From DATBVX01 sp035263105 (lineage in GTDB: Bacteria > Pseudomonadota > Gammaproteobacteria > Steroidobacterales > Steroidobacteraceae): 64,000 nt of DNA. Below are positions 41,614-48,686 of the stretch, piece by piece. The stretch's first letter is position 1; each line of letters starts with the position of its first letter. Location: positions 1-64,000 of the forward strand of contig DATFRO010000093.1 of assembly GCA_035263105.1 (NCBI GenBank). Reading direction: 5' to 3'. Under the pieces are notes generated by a model. That model searched no databases. It saw only the letters and a program-made list of their open reading frames with translations, and was not told the DNA's origin. A program made the translations under genes and the position numbers.

Positions 41614-42350
41614 CACTTCACTGCCACGATGCCGCAGAAGTTGTACCACTTGAAGAACACATCGACGCTGCGAAAGCCCGTTTCGATGAGCAACTCGCGA
41701 TTCTCGAGGAGCTTGTACGGGATCAGCACGTTCTCGAGCGCCTCGCGCTTCTGGCTGATCTCGAGCTCGCTGTAACCCTGGCGGCGCTTCAGATCGTAGT
41801 AGTAATCGATGAAGAGGCGATTGATGAGCGATTCCTCGCCGAGAACCTTCTCCACGAGGATGAGGCAGCCCTGCGGGTTGAGGCCGCGATAGACATCGGT
41901 CATCAGGCGCTGGCGGCGCAGCGGCCGGATGAACTGCAGCGTCAGGATCAGCATCGCGAGCGACGCGTTCTCCATGTCGACGCCTTCGTTGAGATCGCGG
42001 CAGCGCAGCTCGAGTGGCCGATCGATGCCCTGCTGAGTGAGCTTGGTGCGACAGCGCTCGAGCATCTCCTCGGAGTTGTCGACGCCCACGAAGCGGATGC
42101 TCGGATCGAGATCGCGATGCAGGTTGATGAAGGTGGTGCCGGTAGAGCAGCCGAGGTCATAGACCGCGGTGTCGGGAGTGGCGAAGTCACGCGCCATCTC
42201 GGCGATCATGCGCTGGATCTCGCCGTAGAACGGGACCGAGCGCGACACCATGTCATCGAAGACGGTGGCGACGCTCTGGTCGAATTTGAAGTCGGCAACC
42301 CCGGCGCGTTCGTCCCGGTACACTTCGTCCTTCTCAATCTTCGCCGCCAT
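41613..42350 (-). CDS. cmoA: carboxy-S-adenosylmethionine synthase CmoA
   Basis: CmoA makes carboxy-SAM from SAM and prephenate; CmoB then uses it to build cmo5U34 in tRNA. The 245-residue product shows FKFDQSVATVFDDMVSRSVPFY, the SAM loop VYDLGCSTGTT, LQFIRPLRRQRLM and GYSELEISQKREALENVL, all close to E. coli CmoA. cmoB is not in the window. Placement with chorismate mutase is fitting, because prephenate is its co-substrate. The start MAAKIEKDE was chosen over an upstream frame. Confidence 0.93.
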   Translation of the reverse strand: MAAKIEKDEVYRDERAGVADFKFDQSVATVFDDMVSRSVPFYGEIQRMIAEMARDFATPDTAVYDLGCSTGTTFINLHRDLDPSIRFVGVDNSEEMLERCRTKLTQQGIDRPLELRCRDLNEGVDMENASLAMLILTLQFIRPLRRQRLMTDVYRGLNPQGCLILVEKVLGEESLINRLFIDYYYDLKRRQGYSELEISQKREALENVLIPYKLLENRELLIETGFRSVDVFFKWYNFCGIVAVK

Positions 42351-42373
42351 TGGAACCCCCCTGGCCACGCCGT

Positions 42374-43327
42374 ATGTCCGAGCCTCCAATTCGAAGCTTA
42401 GACGATGCCATCGGTGGAAATCAGTCGGTGGTCGCGGCGCTGAGCCTCTTCGTGCTGCTGATCGGCGCCTCGCTGGTGCTCGCAGCGGCACTCAGTCCGT
42501 TGATTCAGCAAGGAATAGCCAATTTTCGAGTATTTCCTCTGCACCGTGTCTTCAACCGTGTGGCCATGCTCGTCTTCCTGCTCGGCACCTGGCTCGTGTT
42601 CAGGCGGCAGGGGCTGGCGAACCGCGCCGCGCTCGGCTACGCGGTGCAACCGCGTGTCTTCGTCGGCGGCATGGCGACGGGCCTCGCCGCCGGCATTGCC
42701 CTGATGCTCGGCGTCTGCGTGCTGCTGATGGCGCTGCAGGTGCGCACGGTTCGCCCGGAATATTCAGCCTCACTCGCCGCAGTCCTGCATGCCATTCCCT
42801 CAGCGTTGCTCGCCGGCTTCGCAGTCGGGCTGATCGAGGAAACGTTCTTTCGCGGCGCGATGCTGAGCGCGCTGGCGCGCCAGGGCCGCTGGGTGAGCGC
42901 CATCGTGCTCACCTCTCTCCTCTATGCACTGGTGCATTTCGTGGGCGAGAAGGTGCGGATCCCCGCGGAGAGCGTGAACTGGCTGAGTGGCTGGGTGATT
43001 CTCGGGCGTTACTTCAGCGCCTTCGCCGAGCCCGCGCGCATCTTCGATGCGGCGCTGGCGTTGTTCTTCGTCGGCGTGCTGCTCGCCCTGGTGCGCCGCG
43101 CTTCGGGACACATCGGCGGCTGCATCGGACTGCACGCGGGGTTCGTCGCGGTGATCGCGCTATTCCGCGAGCTCACCGCGCCGGTGTTCGATGGACCGTG
43201 GTCCTTCCTCGTGAGCCGCTTCGATGGCCTGGTGGGATACCTGGTCGCGCTCCTCGCGGCCCTGTGCTCGGGAGCCTATTTCCTGTTGCGACAGGACGAG
43301 TTACGCCAAGGTGCGGCGGGCAGGTGA
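42374..43327 (+). CDS. CPBP family intramembrane metalloprotease
   Basis: The 317-residue product has about eight hydrophobic segments and the Abi/CPBP motifs: EETFFRGAM (two glutamates plus Arg), LYALVHF (His), and GCIGLHAGF (His), which form the intramembrane metal site in Rce1-like proteases. Family roles include processing of prenylated or small secreted proteins. The ATG at 42374 is divergent from cmoA by 23 bases. A glycine riboswitch begins 34 bases after its stop. Confidence 0.88.
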   Translation: MSEPPIRSLDDAIGGNQSVVAALSLFVLLIGASLVLAAALSPLIQQGIANFRVFPLHRVFNRVAMLVFLLGTWLVFRRQGLANRAALGYAVQPRVFVGGMATGLAAGIALMLGVCVLLMALQVRTVRPEYSASLAAVLHAIPSALLAGFAVGLIEETFFRGAMLSALARQGRWVSAIVLTSLLYALVHFVGEKVRIPAESVNWLSGWVILGRYFSAFAEPARIFDAALALFFVGVLLALVRRASGHIGGCIGLHAGFVAVIALFRELTAPVFDGPWSFLVSRFDGLVGYLVALLAALCSGAYFLLRQDELRQGAAGR

Positions 43328-43360
43328 TTTGGCTATCATGCCGGCCACTCGTCGCAGCCC

Positions 43361-43556
43361 GTCCAGAGAGAATCCGGCCCTTGAGCCGGATCGCCGAAGG
43401 CGCAACCCGCCCGGAAACGCTCAGGCACCAGGAACGGCAGGCGCGAAGACGAGCTCTGGAGAGCGGTTGTCTTTCCCCGTGAATCCCACGGGGTGCAACC
43501 CACCGAAGGGGTGCGGCGCAACTCACAGCGCCTGATCTCTCAGGTCACAGGACAGA
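43361..43556 (+). promoter_or_regulatory. tandem glycine riboswitch
   Basis: Two glycine aptamers lie in series upstream of gcvT. The first (about 43361-43445) has CAGAGAGA, CGCCGAAGGCGCAA and AAACGCTCAGGCACCAGGAACGG. The second (about 43451-43556) has CTCTGGAGAGCGG, CACCGAAGGGGTGCGGCGCAA and TCTCTCAGGTCACAGGACAGAGG. These are the conserved glycine-riboswitch blocks. Glycine binding is expected to favour expression of the cleavage operon by preventing the terminator that follows. A -10-like TATCAT lies at 43334-43339. Confidence 0.95.
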
Positions 43557-43593
43557 GGGGCGGCCGGCCGTAGTAGGCCTGCCGCCCTTTTTT
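43557..43593 (+). terminator. intrinsic terminator, riboswitch expression platform
   Basis: GGGCGGC (43558-43564) pairs with GCCGCCC (43581-43587), with an inner GGCC/GGCC stem, and six T residues follow. It lies between the second glycine aptamer and gcvT, whose ATG is 15 bases beyond the T-tract, so it fits a glycine-controlled attenuator. Confidence 0.85.
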
Positions 43594-43607
43594 GTTCGGG
43601 GGACTGG

Positions 43608-44693
43608 ATGGGACTGAAGACTCCTCTCTATGCACGCCACGTCGAGATGGGCGCCCGCATCGTCGACTTTGGCGGCTGGGACATGCCGGTCAACTACGGC
43701 TCGCAGATCGAGGAGCACCACGCGGTGCGCCGCGACGCGGGCATGTTCGACGTCTCGCACATGTGCGTCGCGGATCTCAGGGGCGCACGCGTGCGCGCGT
43801 TCCTGCGCCAGCTCCTCGCGAACGACGTCGCGCGGCTCCAATCTCCCGGCAAGGCGCTCTACAGCTGCATGCTGCGCGCGGATGCGGGCATCCTCGACGA
43901 CCTCATCGTCTACTTCCTCAGCGAGTCCTGGTTCCGGATGGTGGTGAACGCCGGGACCCGCGATAAGGATCTCGACTGGATCCGCCAACACGCTGCCGCA
44001 TTCGAAGTTGCAGTCACCGAGCGCAAGGACCTCGCGATGATCGCGGTCCAGGGACCGAAGGCACGTGAGAAGGCCGCGACGCGCATCCCTGCGGCGCACC
44101 GCGCGGCCGCACTCGAGCTCGGCACCTTTGTGGGCGCCGAGTGCGGCGATCTCTTCATCGCGCGCACCGGGTACACCGGCGAGGACGGCTGGGAAGTGAT
44201 GCTGCCGGCCGAGCGTGCAGTCGCGATGTGGAACGCCTGGAGTGAGGCCGGCATCAAGCCCTGCGGCCTCGGTGCGCGGGACACACTGCGTCTCGAGGCG
44301 GGCATGAACCTCTACGGCTCCGACATGAACGAGGCGACGCATCCACTGGAATCCGGCCTCGCCTGGACGATTGCGTGGGAGCCCGCGGAGCGCGACTTCG
44401 TCGGCCGCGCGGCGCTCGCGAAGGTCAAGGCACAAGGCAGCGCACGCAAGCTGGTCGGCGTGCTGCTCGAGGACCGCGGCGTATTGCGGTCGCACCAGAA
44501 AGTCATCACCGCGGGCGGCGACGGTGAGATGACCAGCGGAACGTTCTCGCCAACGCTCGAACGCTCCATCGGCCTGGCGCGCGTGCCCGCGGGCACCGGC
44601 GCGCAGGTCCAGGTTGATATCCGCGGCAAGCTCCTCGCGGCGCGAGTCGTGAAGCCGCCGTTCGTCAGAAATGGGAGGCCCTTGGTGTCATGA
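43608..44693 (+). CDS. gcvT: glycine cleavage system T protein
   Basis: GcvT transfers the methylene group from the aminomethyl-lipoyl arm of GcvH to tetrahydrofolate, releasing ammonia. The 361-residue product has LKTPLYARHVEMGARIVDFGGWDMPV at the start, AGMFDVSHM, the ARTGYTGEDGWEV folate region and LRLEAGMNLYG. It is the first structural gene after the riboswitch, with a GGGGGA site. Its stop overlaps gcvH by four bases. Confidence 0.97.
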   Translation: MGLKTPLYARHVEMGARIVDFGGWDMPVNYGSQIEEHHAVRRDAGMFDVSHMCVADLRGARVRAFLRQLLANDVARLQSPGKALYSCMLRADAGILDDLIVYFLSESWFRMVVNAGTRDKDLDWIRQHAAAFEVAVTERKDLAMIAVQGPKAREKAATRIPAAHRAAALELGTFVGAECGDLFIARTGYTGEDGWEVMLPAERAVAMWNAWSEAGIKPCGLGARDTLRLEAGMNLYGSDMNEATHPLESGLAWTIAWEPAERDFVGRAALAKVKAQGSARKLVGVLLEDRGVLRSHQKVITAGGDGEMTSGTFSPTLERSIGLARVPAGTGAQVQVDIRGKLLAARVVKPPFVRNGRPLVS

Positions 44694-45085
44694 GCAATAT
44701 TCCCCGCGATCTGCAGTACACGAAGTCGCACGAGTGGGTTCGCACGCTGGCGAACGGCACGCTCGAGATCGGCATCACCGATCACGCGCAGCACGCGCTC
44801 GGCGACCTGGTGTTCGTCGAAGTCCCCGAGACGGGCCGCGAAGTCAACGCGGGTGACGGTTGCGCCGTGGTGGAGTCCGTAAAGGCCGCCTCGGATGTCT
44901 ACGCGCCCGTGAGCGGCGCCGTCACCGAGGGCAATGCGGCGCTCGTGGACACTCCGGAACTGGTGAACACCGATCCCTATGGCGCCGGCTGGTTGCTGCG
45001 ATTGCGTCCGCAGAAAGCCGCAGGCTCCGCCGGCTTGATGAGCGCGGACGCGTACGCCAAGCATCTGGAAAGCGAAGCCAGCTGA
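44690..45085 (+). CDS. gcvH: glycine cleavage system H protein
   Basis: GcvH is the lipoyl carrier that shuttles the aminomethyl group between the P, T and L proteins. The 131-residue product has YTKSHEWVRTLANGTLEIGITDHAQ, and the lipoylated lysine is K65 in VESVKAASDVYAPVSG. The C-terminal helix LMSADAYAKHLES is also typical. Its start overlaps the gcvT stop by four bases. Confidence 0.97.
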   Translation: MSNIPRDLQYTKSHEWVRTLANGTLEIGITDHAQHALGDLVFVEVPETGREVNAGDGCAVVESVKAASDVYAPVSGAVTEGNAALVDTPELVNTDPYGAGWLLRLRPQKAAGSAGLMSADAYAKHLESEAS

Positions 45086-45138
45086 AATCCTGGCCTCGGG
45101 CCTCGGGCCGAAAGGCACGGAACGGAGAGTGATTCGAC

Positions 45139-46512
45139 ATGCCATTTATTCCTCATACCGCCTCTGATGTTCGCACCATGCTCGAAGCCATCGGCGTGGG
45201 CAGCATCGATGAGCTGTTCGACGAGATTCCGGCCGAGCTCAAGGCGCGCGCGCTCGAAGGCGTGCCGGACGCCGCCAACGAAATGGAAATCACGCGCATC
45301 ATGCAGACCTTCGCAGCGCGGGATGGCAAGGCGCTGTGCTTTCTCGGCGCCGGTGCCTACGAGCACCACATCCCGGCGGTCGTCTGGGCGATCACCACCC
45401 GCGGCGAGTTCTACAGCGCGTACACGCCGTACCAGGCCGAGGCGAGCCAGGGGACGCTGCAGCTCATCTACGAATACCAGACGATGATGGCGAGCCTCAC
45501 CGGGCTCGACGTCTCGAACGCCTCGCTCTACGACGGCGGGTCGGCACTCGCCGAGGCATGCCTCATGGCGGTGCGCGCGCATCGCAGGTCGAAGTCAGCG
45601 CGCATCCTGCTGCCGGCCGCGCTCAACCCGACGTACCGCAGGGTGGCGCGCTCCATCGCGGGCTTGCAGGAGTTCGTGTTCGAGGACCTGCCGTACGACG
45701 GCGTGCATGGCATCACCACGCTCGAGAGCCTGCGTCCGTATGAAGGGCAGGACATCACGGCGCTCGTGATCCAGCAGCCGAATTTCTTCGGCGCGCTGGA
45801 GGACGTCGACCAGCTCGCCGACTGGGCGCATCGCAATGGCACACTCGTGATCGGTGTCGTCAACCCGACTTCTCTCGCGCTCCTCAAGCCGCCGGGGCAG
45901 TGGGGCGAGCGCGGCGCCGACATCGCCTGCGGCGAAGGACAACCGCTCGGTGTGCCGCTCTCGGCCGGCGGTCCGTACTTCGGTTTCATGACCACGCGCC
46001 AGGAGTTCGTGCGCCAGATGCCCGGGCGCATCGTCGGACGCACCGTGGACCTCGAGGGACGACAGGGGTTCACGCTCACTCTGCAGGCGCGCGAACAGCA
46101 CATCCGCCGCGGCAAGGCGACCTCCAACATCTGTACCAACCAGGGATTGCTGGTCACGGCGGCCACCATTTATCTCACGCTGCTCGGTCCCGCGGGCCTC
46201 GAGCGCGTCGCTGCGGCGAGTTACGCGCGGACCGAAGAGCTGCTGCAGGCGCTGGTGCGGGTTCCTGGCGTGCGCCGTCGGTTCGACCGCGCGCACTTTC
46301 ACGAGGCGGTCATCGAGCTCGACCGTCCCGCTGGGCCGGTGCTCGCGGCGCTCGCCGAACGCTCGATTCTCGGCGGCCTTGACCTTGGCAGCGAGTATCC
46401 GGAGCTCAGCCACTGCATCCTGGTGTGTGCGACAGAGACTCGCACCCAGGCCGACATTGAAACCTATGCGCGCGCACTCTCGGACGTCATGAAGTCCGTG
46501 CGTGCGGCCTGA
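45139..46512 (+). CDS. gcvPA: glycine dehydrogenase subunit 1 (P protein, N-terminal half)
   Basis: This 457-residue subunit pairs with gcvPB to form the PLP-dependent P protein that decarboxylates glycine. Recognisable are MPFIPHTASDVRTML, FLGAGAYEHHIPAVV, FYSAYTPYQAEASQGTLQ and the ACGEGQPLGVPLSAGGPYFG region. A two-subunit P protein, instead of the fused roughly 960-residue GcvP of E. coli, occurs in some gammaproteobacteria as well as Gram-positive bacteria. gcvPB follows after 11 bases. Confidence 0.97.
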   Translation: MPFIPHTASDVRTMLEAIGVGSIDELFDEIPAELKARALEGVPDAANEMEITRIMQTFAARDGKALCFLGAGAYEHHIPAVVWAITTRGEFYSAYTPYQAEASQGTLQLIYEYQTMMASLTGLDVSNASLYDGGSALAEACLMAVRAHRRSKSARILLPAALNPTYRRVARSIAGLQEFVFEDLPYDGVHGITTLESLRPYEGQDITALVIQQPNFFGALEDVDQLADWAHRNGTLVIGVVNPTSLALLKPPGQWGERGADIACGEGQPLGVPLSAGGPYFGFMTTRQEFVRQMPGRIVGRTVDLEGRQGFTLTLQAREQHIRRGKATSNICTNQGLLVTAATIYLTLLGPAGLERVAAASYARTEELLQALVRVPGVRRRFDRAHFHEAVIELDRPAGPVLAALAERSILGGLDLGSEYPELSHCILVCATETRTQADIETYARALSDVMKSVRAA

Positions 46513-46523
46513 GGAGTTCGAGC

Positions 46524-48005
46524 GTGAGTCACCCGAGGAAAATGGCGGCGCCCGAGAAAGTGATCTTCGAGCATTCGCGCACCGGACGCACGGCGACTGC
46601 GCAGATGCCCGCCGCGACAGCACCGGCCGATATTCCCGCGCATCTCGCGCGCACGACCCGCCCGCGGCTGCCCGAGGTCTCGGAACTGCAGGCCGTGCGC
46701 CATTTCACGCGTCTGTCGCAGCTCAACTTCTCCATCGACACGCATTTCTACCCGCTCGGCTCCTGCACGATGAAGTACAACCCGCGGGCCTGTAACAGCC
46801 TCGCGATGCTGCCGGAGTTCCTCGGCCATCATCCGCTGGCACCGGAATCGCTGAGCCAGGGATTTCTCGCGTGCATGTACGAACTGCAGGAGATGCTCAA
46901 GGCGGTCACCGGCATGCAAGGCGTGTCGCTCACGCCGATGGCGGGCGCGCAGGGCGAATTCGCGGGCGTCGCGATGATCATGGCCTATCACCGCGCGCGC
47001 GGGCACCTGGAGCGTGACGAGATCATCGTCCCCGAGGCGGCGCACGGCACCAACCCGGCCACCGCGACCATGTGCGGCTGCAAGCTGATCGAGATCCCCT
47101 GTCTCGACGACGGGGATGTGGATCTCGAGGCGCTGCGCGCCGCGGTCGGGCCGAAAACCGCGGGCATCATGTTGACGAACCCCTCGACACTGGGGGTGTT
47201 CGAACGGCGCATCGGGCAGGTGTCGCGCGTGGTGCACGAGGCCGGCGGACTGCTCTATTACGACGGTGCGAATCTCAACGCGATCCTGGGGAAGGTGCGC
47301 CCCGGAGACATGGGGTTCGATGTCATCCACATGAACCTGCACAAGACCTTCTCCACGCCGCATGGCGGTGGCGGACCTGGCTCCGGTGCCGTGGGCGTCG
47401 GCAAGCGACTGCTGCCGTTCCTGCCCGTGCCGACTGTCGGACGCGAAGGCGAGCGCTACCGCTGGCTCACGGAGCAGGACCTGCCGCAGTCGATCGGCCG
47501 CCTGTCGGCCTTCATGGGCAATGCGGGCGTGCTGCTGCGCGCGTACGTCTACATGCGCATGCTGGGGCGGACGGGCATGACACGCGTGGCGGAATTCGCT
47601 ACTTTGAACGCCAACTACATGCTCGCACGTCTAAAAGAAGCCGGTTTCGAAGCGGCGTATCCCGAGCGGCGCGCCAGCCACGAGTTCATCCTGACGCTGA
47701 AGCGCCTGGCCAGGGAGCAGGGCGTCAGTGCCATGGACGTCGCCAAGCGGCTGCTCGACTATGGATTCCACGCGCCGACCACGTACTTTCCGCTCCTGGT
47801 CCCGGAGTGCCTGTTGATCGAGCCCACCGAAAGCGAAGCGCTCGAGGACCTGGATGCCTTCATCGATGCCTTGATCGCCATTCGTCACGAGGCCGACGAT
47901 CAGCCGCAGACAGTCCGCGACGCGCCGCACGACCTGCCGGTCCGCCGCCTCGACGACGTGCGCGCCGCCAAGCAGCTCGATCTCGCCTGGAAGCCCGCAG
48001 CGTGA
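46524..48005 (+). CDS. gcvPB: glycine dehydrogenase subunit 2 (P protein, C-terminal half)
   Basis: The 493-residue PLP-binding half of the split glycine decarboxylase. The cofactor lysine lies in NLHKTFSTPHGGGGPGSG, and SIDTHFYPLGSCTMKYNPR and AAHGTNPATATMCG are family signatures. It acts with GcvPA, GcvH and GcvT; lpd is not in the window. Its stop overlaps the start of dgkA (GTGA). Confidence 0.97.
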   Translation: MSHPRKMAAPEKVIFEHSRTGRTATAQMPAATAPADIPAHLARTTRPRLPEVSELQAVRHFTRLSQLNFSIDTHFYPLGSCTMKYNPRACNSLAMLPEFLGHHPLAPESLSQGFLACMYELQEMLKAVTGMQGVSLTPMAGAQGEFAGVAMIMAYHRARGHLERDEIIVPEAAHGTNPATATMCGCKLIEIPCLDDGDVDLEALRAAVGPKTAGIMLTNPSTLGVFERRIGQVSRVVHEAGGLLYYDGANLNAILGKVRPGDMGFDVIHMNLHKTFSTPHGGGGPGSGAVGVGKRLLPFLPVPTVGREGERYRWLTEQDLPQSIGRLSAFMGNAGVLLRAYVYMRMLGRTGMTRVAEFATLNANYMLARLKEAGFEAAYPERRASHEFILTLKRLAREQGVSAMDVAKRLLDYGFHAPTTYFPLLVPECLLIEPTESEALEDLDAFIDALIAIRHEADDQPQTVRDAPHDLPVRRLDDVRAAKQLDLAWKPAA

Positions 48006-48367
48006 CCGAGCGCAACAAGCCGCGCGGCCTGACGCGGCTGCTGCGAGCGTTCGGCAACAGTTACCGCGGGTTCGTCGGCTGCTTTCGCGAGGAGGCGGCG
48101 TTCCGCCAGGAGCTCGCCCTCGCCGTGGCCGTCATCCCGGCGGGTCTGTGGTTCGGGCGAAACGGGATCGAACGCGCGCTGCTGGTCGGTCCGATGCTGC
48201 TGGTTCTCATCGTGGAGCTGCTCAACAGCGCCGTGGAGGCGGCCATCGACCGTATCGGCCCGGAGCATCACGAGCTGTCGGGGCTGGCGAAGGACATCGG
48301 CTCCGCCGCCGTATTCCTCGCCTTCGTGCTGCTGGTCGCGGTCTGGGTGCTGGTCTTCACGGGTTGA
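48002..48367 (+). CDS. dgkA: diacylglycerol kinase DgkA
   Basis: The 121-residue integral-membrane kinase phosphorylates diacylglycerol to recycle it into phospholipid synthesis. It matches E. coli DgkA: REEAAFRQELALAVAVI, VLIVELLNSAVEAAIDRIGPEHHELSGLAKDIGSAAVFLAF, with three hydrophobic helices. The GTG start overlaps the gcvPB stop. Inclusion at the end of a glycine-cleavage operon has no obvious functional link. Confidence 0.94.
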   Translation: MTERNKPRGLTRLLRAFGNSYRGFVGCFREEAAFRQELALAVAVIPAGLWFGRNGIERALLVGPMLLVLIVELLNSAVEAAIDRIGPEHHELSGLAKDIGSAAVFLAFVLLVAVWVLVFTG

Positions 48368-48381
48368 CGTGAGCACGCTGA

Positions 48382-48677
48382 ATGCGCCGCGTTTTCCGGG
48401 GCCGCGCTGGCGACCTTTCGCCCCTGGAGGCGTTGGACTCGCCATGGGAACGGTACTGCGAAAAGGCGGTCTCAGCCTGCAGTACGCTGCAGCACGGCGG
48501 GCAGTCCGCGGCTGCGGGCGTGCCGTTCCTGTTCCATCCCGGCCGGAAACCACCGGACGTGTGGCCGCGTTGCAGGGCGCGATCCAGATTGCGCACCAGG
48601 GCACGCAAACGCACGGGATCGTGCGAGCAGAATTCGTCGGGCGTTTTCTGCAGCACTTCAACTATCGCTACGTGTAA
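48382..48677 (+). pseudogene. possible frameshifted small gene
   Basis: No single frame explains this 319-base gap. From 48382 to about 48545 one frame is protein-like with strong G/C third positions (LSPLEALDSPWERYCEKAV, then AAAGVPFLFHPG). From about 48548 to 48677 another frame takes over with equally good third positions (RVAALQGAIQIAHQGTQTHG, then FVGRFLQHFNYRYV, stop TAA). The switch is a -1 step. It could be a degraded gene, a sequencing error or programmed frameshifting; no canonical slippery heptamer is seen. No family is recognised. Confidence 0.35.
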
Positions 48678-48686
48678 GGGCCTTTC

